Assembly: GCF_000381525.1 (NCBI RefSeq)
Contig: NZ_KB906614.1
Span: forward strand, 1-53,776
Length of the DNA: 53,776 nt
Direction: 5' to 3'
DNA from: Peptostreptococcus anaerobius VPI 4330 = DSM 2949
GTDB lineage: Bacteria; Bacillota; Clostridia; Peptostreptococcales; Peptostreptococcaceae
The translations under genes were made by a program, and so were the position numbers. The notes beneath the pieces were generated by a model that had not been told where the DNA came from, searched no databases, and was given only the letters and a program-made list of their open reading frames with translations. Shown in pieces: positions 47,080 to 53,776 of the stretch; the first letter of the stretch is position 1; every line of letters starts with the position of its first letter.

Positions 47080-48357
47080 ATGTATAAATGTGATTTAGGA
47101 AGAATGTCTGAGAAGATACATACTTTTTCAAAATTTGGAGATGCTGGACACGGTGGTATAACTAGATACTCACTAAGCCCTGAAGCTATCCAGGCAAGAG
47201 ATTATTTCAAGGAAAGAATGGAAAAAATAGGTGCAATCGTAACTACTGACGACGTTGCAAATATGTACGCTACTCTACCAGGTTCTGAACCAGGTCTAAA
47301 GAAAATAGTTACAGGATCTCATTGTGACTCTGTTAAAAACGGTGGTAACTACGATGGTATCCTAGGTGTAATGGGTGCTATGGAAGTTCTTGAAACAATC
47401 GTAGCAAATAAGATTCCACATAGACACGACATAGTTGCTATGATTTGGACTAATGAAGAAGGTTCTTTATATCCACCAGCTATGATGTCTTCTGGTATAG
47501 TATGTAATGACTACCTACCTGAAGACCTAAGAGGAAACTTCAAATTTGAAAATATGATGAAGTCTAAGAGCGTTGAAGATGGTGTTACTACTTTCGGTGA
47601 AAAGTTAGCTAACTTCAAATACAAGGGAGACAAGAAAAACAGATTAAATCCTGAAGAATATATGTGTGATTTTGAACTACATATAGAACAGGGTCCTATC
47701 CTTGAAGATGAAGGAAAGACTGTTGGTATAGTTGACTGTGTACTTGGTATGTTCAACTACAGAATCAGTTTTACAGGCCAGGCAGCCCACGCTGGTACAT
47801 TCCCAATGGACAAGAGAAGAGATGGTCTATTCGCTGCTTCTCAAGCTCTTTGCTACCTACATGAAGAAATCGACAAGCTAAATAGACCTGAACTTGTATA
47901 TACTACAGGTGAAATTGTTTGTCATCCATGTGTACATACAGTAATACCAGACTATGTTGAATTCTCTCTAGATGTAAGACATGAAGATCCAAAGGTTCTT
48001 GAAGCAGTTCGTAAGATAGTACTTGGCCTAGCTGACAAAAAGTGGGCTGGATGTACTTGCGAAGTTAAGTTAGCTTGGGAAAGAGACACAGTATATTGGA
48101 ATAAGCAGTTGGTAGACTTCGTTCAGGAATCAGCTGACGAACTAGAAATACCAAATATGCCAATACACTCTGGAGCAGGTCATGATGCACAGTTCGTTGC
48201 ATATATGATACCTACAACTATGATATTCGTAGTAACTAAGGATGGTCTATCTCATTGCGAACCAGAATTTGCTTCAGATGAACAGTGTACAGAAGGTGCT
48301 TCAGTGCTTCTAAACGCTATTCTAAAGGCAGACAAGCTAGACGATATAGCTAAATAA
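47080..48357 (+). CDS. Zn-dependent amidohydrolase, probable beta-ureidopropionase (N-carbamoyl amino acid amidohydrolase family)
   Basis: 425 residues, M20-peptidase-like fold. Metal-binding motifs: GSHCDSVKNGGNYDGILG, WTNEEGSLYPPAMMSSG, ELHIEQGPILE, AAHAGTFPMDKRRDG and HSGAGHDAQF. It hydrolyses N-carbamoyl-beta-alanine to beta-alanine, CO2 and ammonia in context; the family also contains L-carbamoylases (HyuC/AmaB) and allantoate amidohydrolase. It lies 103 bases behind hydA and is probably in the same transcript. No purine or allantoin genes are nearby, so pyrimidine use is preferred. Confidence 0.85.
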   Translation: MYKCDLGRMSEKIHTFSKFGDAGHGGITRYSLSPEAIQARDYFKERMEKIGAIVTTDDVANMYATLPGSEPGLKKIVTGSHCDSVKNGGNYDGILGVMGAMEVLETIVANKIPHRHDIVAMIWTNEEGSLYPPAMMSSGIVCNDYLPEDLRGNFKFENMMKSKSVEDGVTTFGEKLANFKYKGDKKNRLNPEEYMCDFELHIEQGPILEDEGKTVGIVDCVLGMFNYRISFTGQAAHAGTFPMDKRRDGLFAASQALCYLHEEIDKLNRPELVYTTGEIVCHPCVHTVIPDYVEFSLDVRHEDPKVLEAVRKIVLGLADKKWAGCTCEVKLAWERDTVYWNKQLVDFVQESADELEIPNMPIHSGAGHDAQFVAYMIPTTMIFVVTKDGLSHCEPEFASDEQCTEGASVLLNAILKADKLDDIAK

Positions 48358-48497
48358 AGACCTTTGATCCCTGCATGGTCAAAGTAAAATATAAGTAATA
48401 AGACCTTAATTAAAAATCAAAAAATAAAAACCTAATATAATAACAAAATAGTAGTAAGTAAAACGCTAATTACAAAACCAAAAATAAGCCAAAAAAT

Positions 48498-48545
48498 AGT
48501 TGGCATCCACGCCTCCCGTTGAGTTCTGGATGCCAACTTTATTTT
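48498..48545. terminator. Bidirectional terminator between hyuC-like gene and pgi
   Basis: AGTTGGCATCCA (48498-48509) pairs perfectly with TGGATGCCAACT (48527-48538), 12 bp; T-rich tracts follow on both strands. Confidence 0.88.
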
Positions 48546-48577
48546 ATTGACTACAAATTTTTTATTCTATTTTATAT

Positions 48578-49924
48578 TTATAATCTAGCTTCTAGCTCTT
48601 TCTTCTTTTCTTCAAATCCTGGCTTTCCTAATAGGGCAAACATATTTGTCTTGTAGTCTTCAACACCTGGCTGGTTGAATGGATTTACACCCATCATACA
48701 ACCACTGATTCCACAAGCTATTTCGAAGAAGTATACCATCTGTCCAAAAGTATATTCGTCTAGTTTCTTTATGTTAATTATAAGGTTTGGAACATCTCCA
48801 TCTGTATGAGCAAGTAGAGTACCCTCAAATGCCTTGTGGTTTACAAAGTCAACTGTTTGACCTGCAAGATAGTTAAGACCATCTAAATCTTTTTCATCAG
48901 ACTTTACAGCAAGGTTTCTTCTTGGTTCTTCAACGTTTAGAACTGTTTCAAACAAGAATCTTCTACCATCCTGGATATACTGACCCATTGAGTGTAGGTC
49001 TGTAGAGAAGTTTACTGATGCTGGGAATATACCCCTCTGGTCCTTTCCTTCACTTTCTCCAAATAACTGCTTCCACCACTCTGAGAAGTACTGTAACTGA
49101 GGTTCATAGTTTACAAGTAACTCTGTATCCTTACCCTTTCTTGAAAGAATTGTTCTAGCTGCTGCATACTGGTAGGCATCGTTGCTCATTAAATTTTCAT
49201 TTGAGTATTCAACCTTGGCATCTGCCGCACCCTTCATCATTGCATCTATGTCAAATCCTGCTGCTGCAATAGGTAATAGACCAACTGGTGTAAGTACTGA
49301 ATATCTTCCACCTACATCATCAGGTATAATGAAAGTTTCATATCCTTCTTCATCTGCCATATTTCTAAGGGCTCCTCTAGCCTTATCAGTAGTAGCGTAT
49401 ATTCTACTTGCTGCTCCTTCTTTACCATATCTCTTTTCTAGGTCTTCCTTAAATACCCTAAATGCAAGAGCTGGCTCAGTTGTAGTTCCTGACTTAGAGA
49501 TTACATTTACTGAGTAGTCCTTGTCTGCTACTAGGTCTAATAGGTCTAGTAGGTATGATGAACTTATAGAGTTACCAGCGAAGTATATCTGTGGAGCCTT
49601 TCTTTCTTCTCTTGATAGGTCATTCTTGAATGCAGATCCCAGCATATCAAGGGCTGCCTTAGCTCCTAGGTATGATCCACCTATACCGATAACGATTAGA
49701 ACATCTGATTCAGACTTTATCTTTTCAGCTGCCTTCTTGATTCTTGCAAATTCTTCCTTGTCATAGTCTTGAGGAAGATCCATCCAACCTAAAAAGTCAG
49801 ATCCTGGACAAGTCTTTCCATGCAACATCTTGTGGGCTGCTGCTATAAAAGGTTCCATTGCCTCTACTTCTCTCTTCTCTAAAAACTTTCCTGCCTTACC
49901 ATAATCAAATCTTAAGTTACTCAT
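48578..49924 (-). CDS. pgi: Glucose-6-phosphate isomerase
   Basis: Interconverts glucose 6-phosphate and fructose 6-phosphate. 448 residues, the short Firmicutes type. [54 protein letters not shown] and [13 protein letters not shown] are family signatures. AAGAAGGT precedes the ATG. Single gene. Confidence 0.97.
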   Translation of the reverse strand: MSNLRFDYGKAGKFLEKREVEAMEPFIAAAHKMLHGKTCPGSDFLGWMDLPQDYDKEEFARIKKAAEKIKSESDVLIVIGIGGSYLGAKAALDMLGSAFKNDLSREERKAPQIYFAGNSISSSYLLDLLDLVADKDYSVNVISKSGTTTEPALAFRVFKEDLEKRYGKEGAASRIYATTDKARGALRNMADEEGYETFIIPDDVGGRYSVLTPVGLLPIAAAGFDIDAMMKGAADAKVEYSNENLMSNDAYQYAAARTILSRKGKDTELLVNYEPQLQYFSEWWKQLFGESEGKDQRGIFPASVNFSTDLHSMGQYIQDGRRFLFETVLNVEEPRRNLAVKSDEKDLDGLNYLAGQTVDFVNHKAFEGTLLAHTDGDVPNLIINIKKLDEYTFGQMVYFFEIACGISGCMMGVNPFNQPGVEDYKTNMFALLGKPGFEEKKKELEARL

Positions 49925-50132
49925 TGTTACCTTCTTTCTTTCATTTATATGAAATATTTATTACCAAAATCTACACACCAAGAATATGATATGCTCTTTA
50001 CAATCACTTAATACACAATATATCTTATTAATAGTTTGGTATCTTGTCAAGATGTATTGATGATTTTTACACATTTTCTTTATATTTATATATATGCCTC
50101 TTCAACCTTGACTTTAACATATTTTTTAGTTA

Positions 50133-51731
50133 CTAAACAATTTTTGTATATTCTTCTATAATTTTTTCTGCACACTTGATACCATCAACTGCCGCTGTAA
50201 CTATACCTCCTGCGTATCCAGCACCTTCTCCGCATGGGTATAATTTTTTTATAGATAGGGATTCTAGAGTATCTACATCTCTTTTTAGCCTAACTGGTGC
50301 AGAAGACCTCGTCTCTATTCCTGTCAATACTGCATCATTCATAGCGAATCCATGTAATTTTCTATCCATACTCCTAATCCCCTCTTTCATAGACTCAACT
50401 ACAAAAGGTGGTAGGCATCTTGATAGGTCTGTCATAGTAACACCAGGACTATAAGACGGACAAACCGAACCTATACTAGTCGATGGCTCTCCCCTTAAAA
50501 AGTCTCCTACTAGTTGGCAAGGTGCCTTGTAGTTTGAACCGCCTAACTGATAGGCCAATCTCTCATATCTCTGCTGGAACCATATCCCTGCAAGTGGGTG
50601 GTCGGACTCGTAGTCACTAGTGTTTATACTGACCAAAAGACCGCTGTTGGCATTTGCCTTATCTCTTGCATGTTCACTCATGCCATTAGTGACCAACTCA
50701 CCCTCTGTTGAAGCAGATGCTATTACACTGCCGCCTGGACACATACAGAAAGTGTATACACTCCTACCATTTGATGTTTGGGCAGTCAACCTATAGTCTG
50801 CTGGTCCTAGCTTTTCATGACCGGCAAATTTACCATACTGGGCATGGTTTATCATATCCTGAGGATGTTCAATTCTTGCACCTATGGCAAATGGCTTTTG
50901 CTCAACGTGCATACCTCTTTTATAGACCATTTCATAGGTATCCCTTGCACTATGGCCTATGGCAAGTATCAGGTGTTCAACGTCAATCCACTCAGAACCG
51001 TTGATTTCTATAGATTTTATATTACCCGCTTCTACTTTCATATCAGTAAGCTGGGCATCAAACCTAACCTCTCCACCAAGCTTTATTATCTCATTTCTGA
51101 TATTCTTGACTACATTTTTAAGTATGTCTGTTCCAACATGAGGCTTGTGAGAATATAAAATCTCCTCTGGTGCACCATGCTTTACAAATTCCTCAAGGAC
51201 CCTGGTAGACCTTATATCCTTGAGTCTTGTAGTCAGCTTACCATCTGAAAAGGTACCTGCTCCACCCTCTCCAAACTGGACATTTGACTTGGGTTTGAAG
51301 TCTCCACCTGACCAAAAATTCTCTATATCCCTTGTTCTCTGATCTACATCCATACCCCTTTCAAACATAAGAGGTTTGTAACCTCTCTGGGCTAGGATAA
51401 GACTTGCAAAAAGTCCAGCTGGTCCAGAACCTACGACTACAGGTCTGTGTTTGAGTGACTTATCCCCCATTTTGACATCAATATACCTGTTTGTATCTAT
51501 ATGTGTAGTATCTTTGGGCTTGAACTTTAGGATTTTATCCTCATTTTTAACAAGTATATCAACAGTATATACCAATAGGATCTTGTCCTTTTTTCTAGCA
51601 TCCACAGATTCCTTGTATATGCTGTATTCCAATATATCACTGTTTTTTATCTTCAGCTTTTTTAGTAGCTTTTCTCTGACCAAATCAATTTTATCATCTA
51701 TATCTATCTTGATATTAGATACTCTTAGCAT
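50133..51731 (-). CDS. FAD-dependent dehydrogenase (COG2509-type flavoprotein)
   Basis: 532 residues. An N-terminal ~90-residue alpha/beta domain (RVSNIKIDIDDKIDLVREKL) precedes the FAD loop VVVGSGPAGLFASLILAQRGY and the FGEGGAGTFSDGKLTTR motif; FCMCPGGSVIASASTEGELVTNGMS and CGEGAGYAGGIVTAAVDGIKCA are further conserved parts. The exact substrate is unknown in the family. AGGAGG lies 5 bases before the ATG; a terminator lies upstream. Confidence 0.85.
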   Translation of the reverse strand: MLRVSNIKIDIDDKIDLVREKLLKKLKIKNSDILEYSIYKESVDARKKDKILLVYTVDILVKNEDKILKFKPKDTTHIDTNRYIDVKMGDKSLKHRPVVVGSGPAGLFASLILAQRGYKPLMFERGMDVDQRTRDIENFWSGGDFKPKSNVQFGEGGAGTFSDGKLTTRLKDIRSTRVLEEFVKHGAPEEILYSHKPHVGTDILKNVVKNIRNEIIKLGGEVRFDAQLTDMKVEAGNIKSIEINGSEWIDVEHLILAIGHSARDTYEMVYKRGMHVEQKPFAIGARIEHPQDMINHAQYGKFAGHEKLGPADYRLTAQTSNGRSVYTFCMCPGGSVIASASTEGELVTNGMSEHARDKANANSGLLVSINTSDYESDHPLAGIWFQQRYERLAYQLGGSNYKAPCQLVGDFLRGEPSTSIGSVCPSYSPGVTMTDLSRCLPPFVVESMKEGIRSMDRKLHGFAMNDAVLTGIETRSSAPVRLKRDVDTLESLSIKKLYPCGEGAGYAGGIVTAAVDGIKCAEKIIEEYTKIV

Positions 51732-51744
51732 CCTTACCTCCTAT

Positions 51745-51777
51745 AAAAAAGGACTACCGGGCTTTACCCAGTAGTCC
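51745..51777 (-). terminator. Terminator between the 51785 gene and the FAD dehydrogenase
   Basis: On the minus strand GGACTACTGGG, 5-base loop, CCCGGTAGTCC, then six Ts. Confidence 0.88.
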
Positions 51778-51784
51778 ACACTAT

Positions 51785-52159
51785 TTATTCTTTAGAAATC
51801 AAGCCCCTTATAAGCTTCATATTGTTGAAAATCTTCTCTAGGAAGTCCTCAGCAACTTCGTCATCAAGCAATTTAATTTCTAGATTCTCGTCCTTATCTA
51901 TACCCTTATCTTTGCAGTATTCCATGGCCAAATCCATAATATCTCTTTTTGAAGTTTCATCTAACCTATAGTCCTTATAGTCAACAATCACATATTGCTT
52001 TGTTGTCTGTAGGTCATCCTTATTGTAGCCTATCTCTATATGGTAGATTACAGCATATAGGTTCTCTATAGCCTCTTCTCCCTTATATACAGGAACTGCA
52101 GGATTAGATCTAATAAAATTTGTAGCAACAGGTATTGTCTTACCAATTTTTAAAGTCAT
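51785..52159 (-). CDS. Small conserved protein of unknown function
   Basis: 124 residues from the ATG at 52159, which follows AAGGAG by 7 bases; an in-frame ATG at 52177 overlaps the upstream gene. The product is soluble, acidic in the C-terminal half (AEDFLEKIF) and has no recognisable motif. It is 10 bases behind the SEC-C gene, probably co-transcribed, and ends before a strong terminator. Confidence 0.8.
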   Translation of the reverse strand: MTLKIGKTIPVATNFIRSNPAVPVYKGEEAIENLYAVIYHIEIGYNKDDLQTTKQYVIVDYKDYRLDETSKRDIMDLAMEYCKDKGIDKDENLEIKLLDDEVAEDFLEKIFNNMKLIRGLISKE

Positions 52160-52169
52160 ATTTTTCTCC

Positions 52170-53279
52170 TTAATCACTAAATACAGCGGATATTTCCTTA
52201 TTTCTCTTAGCTAGGGTACTTGTACTTACTCCGTATTCCTTAGCTATGGCAGACTGTGTTGCAGCTATGTCGTTTTGCTTCTTGTAATAGTATTCAAGGC
52301 CTGCTGCCCATCCATTCTCAGAGCCACCGATATTAATCTTGTCAGCTATATCTATCCAAAGTCTCATTATACCCTTGTATATTTCTTCGTCTTTTATTTT
52401 TTCCTTGAATATATGATCAAGGTTTAAGGTATCTTCATTCTGACCTTCTCTAACTACCTTGGATGATTCTAGTGTAGCTACCTTATCCTCTTGGTCTTCT
52501 ATAGATTCTATGGTCTCTTCTAGCTCATTGTCCTTGTAGTCGCTAATCTGTAATAACTGTAGCATATACTTGTAGAAGAATAGTGAATTCATGGCTACAA
52601 AGTACTCTAAGTTGCCTATCTTATCCTTATTTTCTTCAAATGCCTTCATTATAGCATCGTATATCATGTTCTTAGTTTCTTCTTGGATTCTTATAGTCAG
52701 GTCTATTAATACATATATATCACCTATTCTTACAGGTCTTCCTAGTATATAGTCCCCTATAGCAAAGTTACCAAGTATCTTAGAATCAAGAGTCTTGTAC
52801 TTGTGACCAGTGAACATATCCTTTATCACTACTTCTATATCATCTATTTTATCTATAGTGAATAGACTTGGATATGAATTTACACAAGAATATACTATAT
52901 TCTTTTCATCCTGATTAAACCTAAAGTGGTTCACAGTGTATATTGCTGGTGTAGTATCTCTATCAATCATATAGTCATAAGAGAAATATGATGCAAAAAA
53001 TCTATTAGATGCTATATTGCTAGTCAACATATCTCCAAAAAGATTGTTTCTTGATTCCTCTTCCATCTTAGCAAAATTTTCATCTTTATCTATCAATTCT
53101 TCTAAGTGGTGCCCCAACTTAACTATTGTAGCTGTATAATTTCTGTCTATCTTGTCTTTTCTATCCAGAAGGGCTTTTTTATTAAGTTCATCAACCCTAC
53201 CTGATTTGTCTTTTTCCATACAACAATTCTTATATTTTTTCCCACTTCCACAGTGACATAGATCATTTCTTTTTAACAT
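52170..53279 (-). CDS. SEC-C zinc-motif protein with C-terminal helix-turn-helix-like segment
   Basis: 369 residues. It begins with a SEC-C motif, [13 protein letters not shown], the same zinc knuckle that ends SecA (19686-22370). The middle part is a long helical region without recognised domain. The C terminus, TQSAIAKEYGVSTSTLAKRNKEI, resembles a helix-turn-helix. Function unknown; SEC-C proteins are often linked to ribosome, secretion or stress contexts. Two hairpins lie in its leader. Confidence 0.8.
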   Translation of the reverse strand: MLKRNDLCHCGSGKKYKNCCMEKDKSGRVDELNKKALLDRKDKIDRNYTATIVKLGHHLEELIDKDENFAKMEEESRNNLFGDMLTSNIASNRFFASYFSYDYMIDRDTTPAIYTVNHFRFNQDEKNIVYSCVNSYPSLFTIDKIDDIEVVIKDMFTGHKYKTLDSKILGNFAIGDYILGRPVRIGDIYVLIDLTIRIQEETKNMIYDAIMKAFEENKDKIGNLEYFVAMNSLFFYKYMLQLLQISDYKDNELEETIESIEDQEDKVATLESSKVVREGQNEDTLNLDHIFKEKIKDEEIYKGIMRLWIDIADKINIGGSENGWAAGLEYYYKKQNDIAATQSAIAKEYGVSTSTLAKRNKEISAVFSD

Positions 53280-53321
53280 TTGTAACTGCTCCCTAATCTT
53301 TTATTTATATTCACTCTTAAA

Positions 53322-53394
53322 ACCTCTCATTTAAGAGGTATACAGCGCACACAAAAAAGCACATCTTACTTGTGCATTACAATTAATTATATCA
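53322..53394 (-). promoter_or_regulatory. Leader of the SEC-C gene: extended -10 and two hairpins
   Basis: On the minus strand TGATATAAT (-10 at 53391-53386) is followed by a hairpin GCACA/TGTGC (53359-53375) with six Ts, and a second hairpin ACCTCT/AGAGGT (53322-53339) before the start. It may be an attenuator, or the first hairpin may terminate other transcription. The rest of 53395-53524 is AT-rich and empty. Confidence 0.5.
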
Positions 53395-53524
53395 CACAAT
53401 GGACAAAAAATACATAAATATTTACTTCTTGTTTCTCTTACTTTTCTTAGTTGTCAATACATATGTTACACTTACGAGAAAGTTTTTCAAAATACTTGCT
53501 ATTTTATCGAAAATTATAAATGGA

Positions 53525-53560
53525 TAAGTCAAGGAGTAAAGCTTTGCGTACCTTGACTTA
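53525..53560. repeat. 10-bp inverted repeat next to the transposase end
   Basis: TAAGTCAAGG (53525-53534) and CCTTGACTTA (53551-53560), 16-base loop. It directly follows the transposase stop and may be a terminator or sit near the insertion sequence end. Confidence 0.7.
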
Positions 53561-53567
53561 GTTCATT

Positions 53568-53776
53568 TTAATTTTCACAATAGCAGGCTGTATTTTTGAA
53601 ATACTCTTCTACAACTTCATTTGGACTTTTAAATTTTAAACTTGTTTTTGCCGTACTATTATATCTTCTTTCATGCTTTGCCACCTGATTTATCAGATCT
53701 TTTTCGCTAGTAAATACTTTTCGATTATATAAAATCTTACCATCTTCCCTGTGACTTCTTTCTACTTTTCCATTTT
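53568..53776 (-). CDS. Transposase C terminus (DDE integrase core, IS481/IS3-like), cut by window edge
   Basis: An open frame runs off the right edge; 68 residues before the stop at 53568. It starts NGKVERSHREDGKILYNRKV and contains KHERRYNSTAKTSLKFKSP, the end of an rve integrase core with the catalytic Glu in the GKVERSHR motif. The family (IS481 or IS3) cannot be decided from the tail. The element continues to the right of the window. Confidence 0.8.
   Translation of the reverse strand, partial: NGKVERSHREDGKILYNRKVFTSEKDLINQVAKHERRYNSTAKTSLKFKSPNEVVEEYFKNTACYCEN

Noticed and set aside
1-53776. CRISPR arrays, prophage, toxin-antitoxin or restriction systems
   Set aside because: Both strands were read for repeat-spacer patterns and typical proteins; none were found.

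Overview
The window is about 36% GC by eye, densely coded, and has Firmicutes-type ribosome-binding sites and promoters. Gene order (tsaE-tsaB-rimI-tsaD-ABC-F-rex, rnmV-rsmA, glmU-prs, secA-prfB) and cell-wall-binding type 2 repeats point to an anaerobic clostridium. I infer family Peptostreptococcaceae, and a non-sporulating Peptostreptococcus-like genus is plausible because the genes that usually follow rqcP (yabP, yabQ) are absent. Ferredoxin, Rex, phosphate butyryltransferase and reductive pyrimidine breakdown fit an anaerobic fermenter. No tRNA or rRNA genes were seen.

Layout. 1-302: 5' part of a group II intron, cut by the window edge, inserted just behind the ferredoxin terminator. 353-3298: ferredoxin, HU, RqcP, a 37-residue membrane peptide and Rho with an unusual repeat insert. 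3456-8864 (minus): t6A tRNA-modification operon with ABC-F protein and Rex. 9183-12500: biotin synthase behind a BirA-type operator, phosphate butyryltransferase without its kinase, and riboflavin transporter RibU under an FMN riboswitch. 12564-22370 (minus): YfhO-type glycosyltransferase pair, Tex, RF2 with its programmed frameshift, SecA. 22575-22815: a structured noncoding RNA with its own promoter and terminator, placed where raiA-motif RNA would be expected. 22865-27018: S-layer-type NlpC/P60 protein, orphan prepilin peptidase and PilT, and an ABC exporter remnant. 27002-30402: FtsX-type ABC transporter with a small upstream ORF. 30759-39748: membrane protein, prs, glmU, a C39-like/anchored protein pair, rsmA, rnmV, HtrA and a MATE pump. 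39876-48357: pyrimidine degradation region. 48578-53279: pgi, an FAD dehydrogenase, a small protein and a SEC-C protein. 53568-end: tail of a transposase.

The most coherent accessory system is the pyrimidine region. PreT/PreA reduce uracil or thymine, HydA opens the ring, and an M20-type amidohydrolase releases beta-alanine, CO2 and ammonia. A sigma-54 activator with a PAS domain lies between the two divergent halves. A well-spaced -24/-12 promoter with an upstream dyad drives a DUF1097 membrane protein and probably preTA, while hydA has a sigma-A-like promoter. I propose that DUF1097 moves a substrate or product of this pathway.

All identifications come from reading the sequence; no database or folding program was run.
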